This document shows, piece after piece, positions 9,304 to 17,646 of a stretch of 64,000 nt of DNA. A program made the translations under genes and the position numbers. The notes under the pieces are model-generated. The model searched no databases. It was not told where the DNA came from and saw only the letters and a program-made list of their open reading frames with translations. The stretch comes from DATHTC01 sp963746805 (lineage in GTDB: Bacteria > Actinomycetota > Thermoleophilia > Gaiellales > Gaiellaceae): assembly GCA_963746805.1 (NCBI GenBank), contig CAVVCQ010000001.1:186001-250000 (forward strand), written 5' to 3'. Every line of letters begins with the position of its first letter. Position 1 is the stretch's first letter.

Positions 9304-10745
9304 GCCGCCACCCACGGCCCGTGCCAGCCGCCGTGGCCCTTCACGAGGTCGTTCGCCGCGTCGGGGCCCCACGACCCCGGCGCGTACGGATGCGGCGCCG
9401 GCGGGTCGTCGAGGAGCGGCTGCATGATCCGCCACGTCTCCTCGACCCCGTCCTGGCGCGTGAAGCGGGCCGCCTGGCCGACCATCGCCGCGTGGAGGAG
9501 CACCTCGTACGGCGTCGCACCCTCACCGCCCTGCTCCGCGAACTCGGCGTCGAGGTGCACCGACCCGGCCTCGCTCATGTCGCCGAGGCGGGCGTCGAGC
9601 CGGAGCCGCACGCCCGTCGTCGGATCGAGCTTGACCACGAACTGATCCGGCTCGGGATGGCGTCCGACCGCGCCGAAGCCGATCTTCGGCGGCTTCTTGA
9701 AGACGACCCGGACCTCGGTCTGGGTCGTGGGCAGCCGCTTGCCTGTGCGGATGAACCATGGCACGCCGGCCCAGCGCCAGTTGTCGATCTCCAGCCGGAG
9801 CGCCGCGTAGGTCTCCATGGTCGACCCGGCCTGGACGCCGTCGATGTCCTGGTAGCCGTCGTACTGGCCGCGGACGTAGTGCGCCGGATCCGCCTCCTCG
9901 ACGGCGCGGAAGAGCGCGGCCTGCGCGTCCTTGAGCGCGTTCGGGTCGTGCCCGCCGGGCGGCTCCATCGCCGCTGCGGAGACGACCTGCATGAGGTGGT
10001 TGACGACGACGTCGCGCAGCGCGCCGACCGGGTCGTAGAAGTGGCCGCGGTCCTCGACGCCGAAGTCCTCGGCCATCGTGATCTGGACGCAGTCGACGTA
10101 GTTCCGGTTCCAGACCGGCTCGAGCATCGTGTTCGCGAATCGGAGGTAGAGGATCTCGTCGAGCCCCATCTTCCCGAGGTAGTGGTCGATCCGGTAGAGC
10201 TGCGACTCCTCCACGTACTGGTGGAGCTCGTCGGCGAGCTCGCCGGCCGAGGCCAGGTCGTGGCCGAACGGCTTCTCGACGACGACGCGGCCCGTCTTGG
10301 TCAGCCCCGCATCGGAGAGGCCCTTGACGGTGCGGCCGAAGAGGAACGGCGGGATCTCCAGGTAGCAGACGGGCGTCGAGGCGTCGCCGATCGCGTCGGC
10401 GACGGCCTCGTAGGTGGACGCCTCGCCGAAGTCGCCGCTCACGTAGGAGAGACGCGAGGCGAAGCGGTCGAACACGGCCTCGTCGAGCGTCTCGCCGGTG
10501 CCCTCGATCGAGGTGCGTGCGCGCTCGCGCAGCTGCTCGTCGGTCCAGTCGTCGACGGCGACGCCGACGATCGGGCAGTCGAGCAGCCCGCGGGCCTCGA
10601 GCCGGTACAGCGAGCGGAAGGTCATCACCTTCGCGAGGTCGCCGGTGATGCCGAAGACGATGAGGACGTCCGCAGGCCGGGGACTCTCGGCTCCTGCCGA
10701 CCGCGTCGTCCGTGGAGCCGCGATCGTGCCGGTTCCGCGTTCCAT
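9300..10745 (-). CDS. zwf: Glucose-6-phosphate 1-dehydrogenase
   Basis: 481 residues, full length. It oxidises glucose 6-phosphate to 6-phosphogluconolactone with NAD(P)+, the first step of the oxidative pentose phosphate pathway. Visible are the nucleotide-binding IVFGITGDLAKVMTFRSLY near residue 29, VVVEKPFGHD, and the active-site RIDHYLGKM near residue 188, followed by DEILYLRFANTMLEPVWNRN and GHFYDPVGALRDVVVNHLMQ. The usual LGKE is LGKM here, a variant I associate with a subset of actinobacterial enzymes. It heads the minus-strand sugar operon and its TGA overlaps the GH15 ATG. Confidence 0.95.
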   Translation of the reverse strand: MERGTGTIAAPRTTRSAGAESPRPADVLIVFGITGDLAKVMTFRSLYRLEARGLLDCPIVGVAVDDWTDEQLRERARTSIEGTGETLDEAVFDRFASRLSYVSGDFGEASTYEAVADAIGDASTPVCYLEIPPFLFGRTVKGLSDAGLTKTGRVVVEKPFGHDLASAGELADELHQYVEESQLYRIDHYLGKMGLDEILYLRFANTMLEPVWNRNYVDCVQITMAEDFGVEDRGHFYDPVGALRDVVVNHLMQVVSAAAMEPPGGHDPNALKDAQAALFRAVEEADPAHYVRGQYDGYQDIDGVQAGSTMETYAALRLEIDNWRWAGVPWFIRTGKRLPTTQTEVRVVFKKPPKIGFGAVGRHPEPDQFVVKLDPTTGVRLRLDARLGDMSEAGSVHLDAEFAEQGGEGATPYEVLLHAAMVGQAARFTRQDGVEETWRIMQPLLDDPPAPHPYAPGSWGPDAANDLVKGHGGWHGPWVAA

Positions 10746-10839
10746 GTCCCACCTCCAAGAGATTCGGTGGCGCGAACCTAGATCCGCGCTCTCCGCTCCA
10801 CGTCACCCGGAACGGATGATGTGCGTTCCGGCCTGCACA

Positions 10840-12171
10840 ATGTGCAATGGCGTCGTCGTGTGGGAGCTCCGCTTCCGGGCGCGGCAGTACCTCACAGGGA
10901 GCCTGTGGTTCCTGCCGCTGATCGGAGGGCTCGCCGGAGCAGTCCTCGGGTCGAGCGACGTCTTCGTCGAGCGGGCGGTGGAGCCGCCCGCCTACCTGCA
11001 GTACTCGGCGTCGACGGCGACCGCGGTCCTGTCGGCGATCGTCGGCGCGACCGCTGCGCTGACCGGGTTCGTCGTCACGGTGAGCGTCCTCGTCGTCCAG
11101 ATGGCGACGAGCACGTTCTCGGCTCGGTACATGCGGCTGTGGCAGCGAGACCGCCTGTTGCAGCTCGTGCTCGCGTTCCTCGTCGGCACCTTCACGTTCG
11201 CGTTCACGCTGCTCGGGCGCGTCGAAGGCGCCTCCGTGCCCGACGTCGGCGTGAGCGTGACGGGCCTGCTGATGGCGCTCGACCTGTTCCTGTTCCTGTT
11301 CTTCCTCGACCGCTTCGTGCACCGGCTGCGGCCGGTGGCGGTCGCGGCGCTCGTCGCCGCCGCCGGGCGCAACGCGTTCGCGTCCGTCGTGCGGGCAGCG
11401 CGCAGTCCGGACGCGCCCGAGATCATGACGAGTGCGTTCGCGGCCTCGGGGGAGCCCTCACTCGTCGTCCGCAGCCGGCGGGCGGGCTCGATCCAGGCAT
11501 TCGACGGCGAAGGGCTGATGCGGTTCGCCCGCACGCACGGCTGCACCGTCGTGCTCGCCCACGCGGTCGGAGACTTCGTGCCCGCCGGGGCGCCGATCAT
11601 CAACGTCTACGGCGGCGACGGGGACGTGCCGGGGTCGGAGCGCCGCCTGCGTGGTCTGATCGCGCTCGGGGTCGAGCGCACGATCGAGCAGGATCCCGCG
11701 TTCGCGGTGCGGATCATGGTCGACGTCGCGATCAAGGCGCTCTCGCCGGCGGTCAACGATCCGACGACCGCTGTGCAGGTGATCAACCATCTCGGCGACA
11801 CCTTGCGCGTGATCGGGTCGACCGAGGTGCGCCCGGGAAGCGGCCGTCCCGACGGCCACGGGCGTGTGCTCGTCCCAGTTCGCGGGTGGCCGGAGTACCT
11901 CGAGCTCGGCGTGACGGAGATCCGGCACTACGGGGCCACGTCGGTCCAGGTCGTCCGCCGTCTGCGGGCCATGCTCGAGGAGCTCCACGGCGCGGTCGGG
12001 CCCGACCGGCGGGCCCCGATCGAGGAGGAGCTCGCACGGCTCGACGCCCACGTCGAGGAGACGTTCGGCGGCTCGACCGACCTCGACCGTGCCCGCGAGC
12101 CGGATCGTCAGGGGATCGGCGGCAGTCCCGCGCTCGAGGGTTCGGAGCCGAGCGGGATCACGCTGGGCTGA
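10840..12171 (+). CDS. DUF2254 membrane protein
   Basis: About 443 residues. Four hydrophobic segments occupy the first 160 residues (SLWFLPLIGGLAGAVLG, AIVGATAALTGFVVTVSVLV, LLQLVLAFLVGTFTFAFTLL, VGVSVTGLLMALDLFLFLFF). A soluble domain follows with VVLAHAVGDFVPAGAPIINV and AIKALSPAVNDPTTAVQVIN, the recognisable DUF2254 signature. The function is unknown; it may be a channel-like membrane protein, but nothing visible proves this. Start choice is uncertain: ATG 10840, ATG 10816/10819 and GTG 10858 are all in frame and none has a clear ribosome binding site. It is divergent from zwf and followed 56 bases later by an MFS exporter. Confidence 0.8.
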   Translation: MCNGVVVWELRFRARQYLTGSLWFLPLIGGLAGAVLGSSDVFVERAVEPPAYLQYSASTATAVLSAIVGATAALTGFVVTVSVLVVQMATSTFSARYMRLWQRDRLLQLVLAFLVGTFTFAFTLLGRVEGASVPDVGVSVTGLLMALDLFLFLFFLDRFVHRLRPVAVAALVAAAGRNAFASVVRAARSPDAPEIMTSAFAASGEPSLVVRSRRAGSIQAFDGEGLMRFARTHGCTVVLAHAVGDFVPAGAPIINVYGGDGDVPGSERRLRGLIALGVERTIEQDPAFAVRIMVDVAIKALSPAVNDPTTAVQVINHLGDTLRVIGSTEVRPGSGRPDGHGRVLVPVRGWPEYLELGVTEIRHYGATSVQVVRRLRAMLEELHGAVGPDRRAPIEEELARLDAHVEETFGGSTDLDRAREPDRQGIGGSPALEGSEPSGITLG

Positions 12172-12227
12172 CGAGGACCGAGCGTCCTCGAGAGAGGGAG
12201 CGCCTGCGCGGGACCGAACTGGACGGC

Positions 12228-13826
12228 GTGGAGTCGACGACGCACGACGAGGCCGGGGAGGGCGCGGGAGGCACGCCGCTCCTGGGCATCCTGCTGGCGG
12301 CGGCGATGTTTGTCTTCGTCATCGACACGTCGCTGATGAACGTGTCGATCTCGGCCGTCGTGCAGGACCTCGACACGACCGTGAGCGCCGTCCAGGCGGC
12401 GGTGGCGGTCGAGGCGCTCGTGTCCGCCGCCTTCATTCTCATCGGCAGCAAGGTCGGCGACCTCTTCGGCCGCAAGCGCGCCTACGTCGTCGGCATGGTC
12501 CTCTACGCGGTCGGCGCCCTCTCGATGGTGTTCGCCCAGAGCGTGGTCGCGATCTTCGTCTTCTGGGCCGTCGTCGGCGGGCTCGGCGCCTCGCTCTACC
12601 TCCCGGCGATGCAGTCGCTCATCCACGGCAACTTCGAGGGGAAGATGCAGGCGAAGGTCTACGCGCTGGTCGGCGCCTCGGCCGCGATCGCCGCCGCGGT
12701 CGGGCCCCTGATCGGAGGCTTCTTCACGACGCTCCTGTCGTGGCGCGTCGGGTTCCTGATGGAGGCCCTCATCATCGCGGTCGTGCTGGTCGGGAGCCGC
12801 CTCATCCGCGACGTGCCGTTCACCGGCGACCGCTCCGTCGACTACGTGGGCGCCGTCCTCTCGATCGTCGCCATGGGCGGCCTCGTGCTCGGCGTCCTCG
12901 TCTGGCAGGAGGGCGGCGAGGCCGTGGCCGCGCTCCTCGTCCTCGGCGGGGGCGCGCTCGCCGGCCTGGTGTGGTGGCTCGTCCGCCGCAAGCGCGCCGG
13001 CAAGCCGGCGCTGCTCGACCCGGGCCTGTTCTCGTCGCAGCTGTTCAGCGTCGGGGTGACGCAGCTCTTCCTGCAGCAGCTCGCGCTCGGCGGGTTGCTG
13101 ATCGCGCTGCCGATCTACCTCCAGCTCGTCCTCGGCTACAACGCCCTGGAGGCCGGGATCTCGCTCGCGCCGCTGTCGCTGACGATGTTCGGCGTGGCCC
13201 TGCTCGCCGGGCGACGGGCGGGGAGGCGGCGCCCCGCGAGCATCGTTCGCGCCGGGTTCGTGCTGCTCGCGCTGTCGATGGTGCTGCTGGTCCCGCTCGT
13301 CCCGGCCGTCGACTCGGGCTGGTGGCTCGTGGTCCCGCTGGCGCTCGCCGGCTCGGGGCTCGGCCTGCTCGCGTCGCAGCTGAACAACTACGCGCTGTCC
13401 CCGATCTCGGAGGAGCGGGTCGGCGAGGCGGCCGGCGTCACCTCGGCGACGGGCTCCTTCGGGCTCTCGTTCGGCCTCGCGTTCGCGGGCGCCGTGATGC
13501 TCGCCACGCTGTCGGTCGCCTTCACCCAGCTGTCGGACGCGAGCGACGTCCTGCCGCCGGCCGAGAAGGAACAGGTCGCGACGGTCCTGGAGGAGGACGC
13601 GGAGGTGATGAGCGACGTGCAGCTCGAGGCGCTGCTCGTCGACCAGCCCGAGGCGATCCAGGACGAGATTCTCGACATCAACACCGAGGCGCGCGACCTC
13701 GCCCTCCAGATCGCGCTGCTCGTCACGCTCCTCGCCGCAGTCGTCGGCGTGGCCAACGCGTTCCGCATGATGCGCCTGCCGGATCCGGCGCCGACGAGCG
13801 CGGCCGAAGGCACCGCGCTCCCCTAA
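12228..13826 (+). CDS. MFS multidrug exporter, DHA2 (EmrB/QacA-like) family
   Basis: About 532 residues with the 14-helix DHA2 layout. The first helix holds MFVFVIDTSLMNVSISAVV, loop 2-3 has GSKVGDLFGRKRAYVVGMVL, and helix 5 contains the antiporter-type GPLIGGFFTTLLSWR. A long charged insert near residues 440-490 (EKEQVATVLEEDAEVM) precedes the last helix, as in several actinobacterial exporters. It probably exports drugs or lipids by proton antiport. The start is uncertain: no ATG lies before the first helix; GTG 12228 is in frame, and the GAGGGAG at 12194-12200 lies too far upstream to confirm it. The stop overlaps the convergent dehydratase by four bases. Confidence 0.87.
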   Translation: MESTTHDEAGEGAGGTPLLGILLAAAMFVFVIDTSLMNVSISAVVQDLDTTVSAVQAAVAVEALVSAAFILIGSKVGDLFGRKRAYVVGMVLYAVGALSMVFAQSVVAIFVFWAVVGGLGASLYLPAMQSLIHGNFEGKMQAKVYALVGASAAIAAAVGPLIGGFFTTLLSWRVGFLMEALIIAVVLVGSRLIRDVPFTGDRSVDYVGAVLSIVAMGGLVLGVLVWQEGGEAVAALLVLGGGALAGLVWWLVRRKRAGKPALLDPGLFSSQLFSVGVTQLFLQQLALGGLLIALPIYLQLVLGYNALEAGISLAPLSLTMFGVALLAGRRAGRRRPASIVRAGFVLLALSMVLLVPLVPAVDSGWWLVVPLALAGSGLGLLASQLNNYALSPISEERVGEAAGVTSATGSFGLSFGLAFAGAVMLATLSVAFTQLSDASDVLPPAEKEQVATVLEEDAEVMSDVQLEALLVDQPEAIQDEILDINTEARDLALQIALLVTLLAAVVGVANAFRMMRLPDPAPTSAAEGTALP

Positions 13827-14863
13827 CGCAGCACGAAGCCGGTGCCGAGGTCGTCGCGCGGGTCGAGCACGAACCGGTGCTCGCCCGTGCGGAACGCCGA
13901 GCCCTCGACCTCGGTGAGCACGCCGCCGTCGACACGGCCGACCAGGGTCGCGCGGAACGACGTCCCGATGATGGAGTCGTTGCGCCAGCTCCCGCCCTCG
14001 TCGAGCGCGCCGTCGTCGGCGAGCAGGGCGGTGCGGGCCGATGTCGCCGAGCCCGTGGGGGAGCGGTCGACCTCGCCGTCCGCGAACACGACGACGTTGC
14101 GGTGGTGGCCTGGGCCGAGCTCCTCGTGGATCACCGTCCCGTAGATCCCCGACAGCCTCGGGTCGTCCGGATGGACGGCGACATCGGTTCCCTCGAGTGC
14201 CGCCTTGATCTCGCGGCCGGCGCGGATCAGCTCGGGGAGCGCCGCAGCGGAGAGGGGCAGGCCAAGCTCGGCCGCGGGAACGAAGGCGTAGATCGCGCCG
14301 CCGTAGGCGACGTCGACGCGCACGCCGCCGGCGTCGACGGCACGCGCGACCACGTAGGCGGGGACGTTGCGGAACGCGACTCGCTCGACCGCCCCCGCGC
14401 GGCACGTCACCCGCGCCCCGACGCGTCCGGAGGGGACGTCGATCGTGACCTCGACATCGCCGTCGGCGGGCGCCTCGACGCGCCCCGACTCGACGGCCCA
14501 GGCACCGAGCGCGATCGTGCCGTGCCCGCAGGCGGTGGAGTAGCCGTCCTTGTGCCAGAAGAGGACGCCGAAGTCGGCGCCGTCGTCGTCCGGCGGGACG
14601 ATGAAGCAGCCGTACATGTCGGCGTGCCCGCGCGGCTCGTGGCACAGCAGCCGCCGCACCCGGTCGACCTCCTCCGAGGCGCTCGCGTACTCGCGGCGGG
14701 CCAGCACCGAGTCACCCGGAATCTCGACGCTCCCCTCCGCGACGATCCGGAACGGCTCGCCGGCTGTGTGGTAGTCGGTCGCGGCGACGACCTGGTCGCG
14801 CGTCACGTCCGGATCCAGCCACCGGGGGTTGCTGTGGCCAGAGACCCGACGCCGTTCGTCCAT
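13823..14863 (-). CDS. trans-3-hydroxy-L-proline dehydratase (proline racemase superfamily)
   Basis: 346 residues, full family length. The fold signature ATDYHTAGEPFRIV is near residue 28 and the first catalytic cysteine is in YSTACGHGTIALG near residue 109. At the second active-site position proline and hydroxyproline epimerases have DRSPCG; here it reads DRSPTGSATSAR, a Cys-to-Thr change. In this superfamily the Cys/Thr pair is the mark of trans-3-hydroxy-L-proline dehydratase, which yields delta1-pyrroline-2-carboxylate, rather than a racemase. No other proline-catabolism gene is adjacent. It converges on the MFS exporter and is divergent from a GNAT gene 41 bases away. Confidence 0.82.
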   Translation of the reverse strand: MDERRRVSGHSNPRWLDPDVTRDQVVAATDYHTAGEPFRIVAEGSVEIPGDSVLARREYASASEEVDRVRRLLCHEPRGHADMYGCFIVPPDDDGADFGVLFWHKDGYSTACGHGTIALGAWAVESGRVEAPADGDVEVTIDVPSGRVGARVTCRAGAVERVAFRNVPAYVVARAVDAGGVRVDVAYGGAIYAFVPAAELGLPLSAAALPELIRAGREIKAALEGTDVAVHPDDPRLSGIYGTVIHEELGPGHHRNVVVFADGEVDRSPTGSATSARTALLADDGALDEGGSWRNDSIIGTSFRATLVGRVDGGVLTEVEGSAFRTGEHRFVLDPRDDLGTGFVLR

Positions 14864-14904
14864 CGCGTCGATGCTACGCGGCGGGCGTCATCGCACAGTG
14901 CGCC

Positions 14905-15507
14905 ATGATCGGACCAATGCCGCAGCAAACCTTGCGCACGCAGCGCCTCACCCTGGTGCCACTCGCGGATGAGCACCTCGACTGGGAGGTGGCGGTCGAC
15001 TCCGATCCTGAAGTGATGCGTCACCTCACCGGTCGGGCAAGCACACGCGAGGAGGTCGAGGCCAGCCACGCGCGGCGGTTGGCGGCTGCGCAGAAGGTGG
15101 ACGGCCTCGGCTACTGGGTCGGCCTGGTCGACGACGACTTCGTCGGCTGGTGGATTCTTCAACCTGCCCACGGTCCCGACCAGCCCGACGACCCGGCGGT
15201 CGCCGATCTCGGCTACCGACTCTTACGCCGCCATTGGCACAAGGGACTCGCGTCGGAGGGGGCGCTGGAACTTGTGCGCTACGGCCTCGACGACATCGGG
15301 CTCGACAGAGTCATCGCCCAGACGATGACCGTCAACACCCGTTCGCGCGCCGTGCTGGAGCGGATCGGTCTCAGCTACGTGCGAACGTTCCCCACCTCGA
15401 TGACTGAGCCCGTGGAAGGCATCGAGGAGGGAGAGGTGGAGTACGAGATGACGCGCGAGCAGTGGAAGCGGACGCCGAGGTCGCCCACGGCGGTCGGGCC
15501 GCGCTGA
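14905..15507 (+). CDS. GNAT N-acetyltransferase, RimJ/RimL-like
   Basis: 200 residues. The N-terminus LRTQRLTLVPLADEHLDWEV is characteristic of the RimJ/RimL-type acetyltransferases. The acetyl-CoA-binding region is ADLGYRLLRRHWHKGLASEG, and VNTRSRAVLERIGLSYVRTF forms the conserved last part. It transfers an acetyl group from acetyl-CoA to an amino group of an unknown small molecule or protein N-terminus. No strong ribosome binding site precedes ATG 14905; ATG 14917 has a GGA just before it and is an alternative. Confidence 0.82.
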   Translation: MIGPMPQQTLRTQRLTLVPLADEHLDWEVAVDSDPEVMRHLTGRASTREEVEASHARRLAAAQKVDGLGYWVGLVDDDFVGWWILQPAHGPDQPDDPAVADLGYRLLRRHWHKGLASEGALELVRYGLDDIGLDRVIAQTMTVNTRSRAVLERIGLSYVRTFPTSMTEPVEGIEEGEVEYEMTREQWKRTPRSPTAVGPR

Positions 15508-15587
15508 AACCAGAATCGGCGCTCGCGCGTTGTAGCCACGCCCGGGACGCGCGACGTCCGAGGGGCTAATCAGAAAAGGAGATCACG

Positions 15588-15872
15588 TTGGGAATCATCG
15601 CTTTCATCATTCTCGGCCTGCTTGCGGGCGCGATCGCGAAGGCGCTGCTGCCGGGTGACGATCCCGGCGGGTTCATCGTCACCGCGATCATCGGCGTCGT
15701 TGGCGCGCTCGTCGGCGGCTTCCTCGCCGGGGTCCTCTTCGGCGCCGATCCGATGGACGAGTTCTTCGACATCTCGTCCTGGCTCACCGCGATCATCGGA
15801 TCGATCGTCCTGCTGCTCATCTACCGGCTGGTGGTCGGCCGTCGCGGCGGTCCCGTCCGATCCGGCATCTGA
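15588..15872 (+). CDS. GlsB/YeaQ/YmgE family membrane protein
   Basis: 94 residues, essentially three hydrophobic segments with glycine-rich packing (IIAFIILGLLAGAIAKALLP, IVTAIIGVVGALVGGFLAGV, LTAIIGSIVLLLIYRLVVG). This is the transglycosylase-associated/GlsB family of small stress-linked inner-membrane proteins. The start is a TTG at 15588, supported by AAAGGAG at 15575-15581 six bases upstream. It is followed by a 36-codon membrane-protein ORF on the same strand and a dodecin gene on the other strand. Confidence 0.88.
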   Translation: MGIIAFIILGLLAGAIAKALLPGDDPGGFIVTAIIGVVGALVGGFLAGVLFGADPMDEFFDISSWLTAIIGSIVLLLIYRLVVGRRGGPVRSGI

Positions 15873-15963
15873 CCGAGTTCGACTCGCGCGGCGAGGGAAG
15901 CGCCTGCTTCCCTCGCCCGCGCTCTTTGCCCGACCGCACCGTCAACGAGGAGGTAGCTCCCAG

Positions 15964-16074
15964 ATGTTCAGACTTCGGACCATTGTCGTGATGTGGCTCG
16001 CGCGCTTGGCGTGGAAGCTTCTGAGTACCGCCTATCGACGGCGTCAGCGTCGCGGACTCCGGACGGCCTCCTAG
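15964..16074 (+). CDS. Small basic single-helix protein, 36 aa
   Basis: A short ORF, easily missed, with an excellent AGGAGGT ribosome binding site at 15948-15954 and nine bases to ATG 15964. The product begins MFRLRTIVVMWLARLAWKLL and ends in a strongly basic tail (YRRRQRRGLRTAS), so it is probably a membrane-anchored microprotein with a cytoplasmic Arg-rich end. It lies 91 bases after the GlsB-like gene and may be co-transcribed with it. I do not recognise a family. Confidence 0.55.
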   Translation: MFRLRTIVVMWLARLAWKLLSTAYRRRQRRGLRTAS

Positions 16075-16083
16075 GCTCCGGCC

Positions 16084-16299
16084 TCAGTCGCCGGCCTCGT
16101 ACTTGAACGAGATGCCGAGCCGCACGCGGTAGCTCGAGACCTTGCCGTTCTCGATCGTGACGTCGAAGCGAGTCGCCTCCGCGATGCGGAGGCCCCGAAT
16201 CGTGCCGGCGGCCGTCTCGACGGCGTTGCGCGTGGCGGCTTCCCACGAGTCGGGGCTGACGCCGATCACCTCTGTGACGCGGTAGACGCTCTCGCTCAT
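16084..16299 (-). CDS. Dodecin (flavin-binding dodecamer)
   Basis: 71 residues, the standard dodecin length. The sequence SVYRVTEVIGVSPDSWEAAT and the C-terminal FDVTIENGKVSSYRVRLGIS match the family's beta-alpha-beta-beta fold. Dodecins store and quench FMN/FAD or CoA in a hollow 12-mer in the cytoplasm. A GAGGAG-type site lies just upstream of ATG 16299. It converges on the 36-aa ORF with ten bases between the stops. Confidence 0.93.
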   Translation of the reverse strand: MSESVYRVTEVIGVSPDSWEAATRNAVETAAGTIRGLRIAEATRFDVTIENGKVSSYRVRLGISFKYEAGD

Positions 16300-16520
16300 G
16301 TCCTCGCTCCTCTCGTTCGCCGGCTATCCCATCGGCCGTTCCGAAGTCGAACCCTCTACGAGCGCGCCGATCTGCGTCAAACCGGCAACGAAATTGCGCG
16401 GACGTGCGTGAGACCTCAGCCGAGGGTCCGCGTCCCGGCTGCATCTGTCGTCAGGCGACGTGCTCGACCGCGGTTAGGATCGACGTTTTTCACCGACGCG
16501 CGGTACACGGAGGTGATCGG

Positions 16521-17159
16521 ATGAACGACAAGCCGAACTGGCACGTCGCGCAGCTCGACGAAATCGAGCGGCGCGGCAGGGATATTCCGGTGCGCGAGCA
16601 CCTCGGGATCCACGCATTCGGAATCAACGCCTACACGCCCAGCGAGGACGGCACGCTGATCAACGACCACGACGAGGTCGGGACCGGCCAGGAGGAGCTG
16701 TACCTCGTGCTCGACGGGAAGGTGACCTTCGAGATCGAAGGCGAGTCGGTCGACGCGCCTCCTGGAACACTCGTGTTCGTCGGGCCGGAGTCGCGGCGGA
16801 AGGCGACCGGGGACGGCACCGTCCTCGCCGTCGGCGCCACACCCGGTGAGCCGTACCAGGGGGTCGACTGGGGTGAGGCGTGGCCGTTCCACAACGAGTC
16901 CATGAAGGCCTACGGCGAGCAGCGCTACGCCGACGCGCTCACAGCGGTCCGCGGTGGCCTCGAGCACATGCCCGACCACGCGGGCCTGAATTACAACTAC
17001 GCGTGCTTCGCAACGCTCACGGGCGAGACCGGAGAGGACACGTTCGCCCACCTCCGGCGGTCCGTCGAGCTGTTCCCACGATTCCGCGAGGACGCGCGCA
17101 GTGACGACGACCTCGCCGCGATCCGCGACGACCCGCGGTTCGAGGAGGCGCTTCGCTGA
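16521..17159 (+). CDS. Cupin protein with C-terminal TPR-like segment
   Basis: 212 residues. Residues about 30-115 form a cupin beta-barrel, with IHAFGINAYTPSEDGTLIND, QEELYLVLDGKVTFEIEGES and APPGTLVFVGPESRRKATGD. Residues about 125-210 are helical and TPR-like, with YGEQRYADALTAVRGGLEHM and PDHAGLNYNYACFATLTGET. This combination occurs in an uncharacterised cupin family. The substrate is unknown. ATG 16521 is preceded by GGAGGT at 16509-16514. Bases 16300-16520 upstream hold no other gene and presumably carry the divergent promoters of this gene and dodecin. Confidence 0.82.
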   Translation: MNDKPNWHVAQLDEIERRGRDIPVREHLGIHAFGINAYTPSEDGTLINDHDEVGTGQEELYLVLDGKVTFEIEGESVDAPPGTLVFVGPESRRKATGDGTVLAVGATPGEPYQGVDWGEAWPFHNESMKAYGEQRYADALTAVRGGLEHMPDHAGLNYNYACFATLTGETGEDTFAHLRRSVELFPRFREDARSDDDLAAIRDDPRFEEALR

Positions 17160-17167
17160 GCGCCTAG

Positions 17168-17248
17168 GTCTCGGCCTTCGAGGAGCGTCTCGGCCGGAAC
17201 GAGCGCTACGTCGTGCGCTACGGGACGGCGCCGGCGCACGGGAGGTAG
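17168..17248 (+). other. Start-less 26-codon reading frame, possible gene remnant
   Basis: Between the cupin stop and the next gene one frame reads SAFEERLGRNERYVVRYGTA and ends at TAG 17246-17248. Composition is protein-like, but a stop precedes it and there is no start codon, so it is at most the tail of a lost gene. I do not assign a function. Confidence 0.2.
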
Positions 17249-17265
17249 CTGCCTCCGGCGTACTA

Positions 17266-17646
17266 TTGCCGGCCTTGACCTGGGCCCTCCTGATTCCGCT
17301 CATCGTGCTCGGCACGGTGCTCCTGCTCGTGGGCCTGACGGTGCTCCTAGCGCGAGTCGCCGGCGGGCGTTACCTGCAGGCGATCGTGCTGGGCCTGTCG
17401 AGGGTGCCCTTCCTGAGGCGGCTGTTCCAGCGCATGTCGCAGGCGGCGCTCGAACGTGAGAACCCGGAGCTTGCGAGTGCCCTCCACAAGCTCCAGCGCT
17501 ACGGCACGCCAACGACGCCCGAGGCTGCTCAGCGTGCCCTGGCTCGTCTGACTCCGAGCGAGCGTCGCGCCTACATGCAGGCCGCTGGCCAGCAGGCCGA
17601 TCTCCCGCAGGCGCCGAACCGTGCGGCCCGTCGCAGGAAATCCTGA
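17266..17646 (+). CDS. Small membrane-anchored hypothetical protein
   Basis: About 126 residues. One strong N-terminal helix (LLIPLIVLGTVLLLVGLTVL) is followed by a soluble region, RVPFLRRLFQRMSQAALERE, then a polar helical tail with TPSERRAYMQAAGQQADLPQ ending in RRKS. No enzymatic motif is visible. There is no ATG or GTG before the helix; TTG 17266 or TTG 17275 are the likely starts and neither has a well-placed ribosome binding site (GGAGGT at 17241-17246 is about 19 bases away). Function unknown. Confidence 0.55.
   Translation: MPALTWALLIPLIVLGTVLLLVGLTVLLARVAGGRYLQAIVLGLSRVPFLRRLFQRMSQAALERENPELASALHKLQRYGTPTTPEAAQRALARLTPSERRAYMQAAGQQADLPQAPNRAARRRKS

Noticed and set aside
10498..10839. 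Upstream extension of the DUF2254 frame
   Set aside because: It overlaps zwf on the other strand and carries no membrane or domain signal.
9523..14645. Very long open frames on the strand opposite to zwf, DUF2254, DHA2 and the dehydratase (for example 12108-14645 on the minus strand)
   Set aside because: Their products are Arg/Ala/Gly-rich with no hydrophobic or domain pattern; they mirror real genes in high-GC DNA.
15481..15587. Small ORF or RNA between the GNAT and GlsB genes
   Set aside because: Only the ribosome binding site of GlsB is evident.
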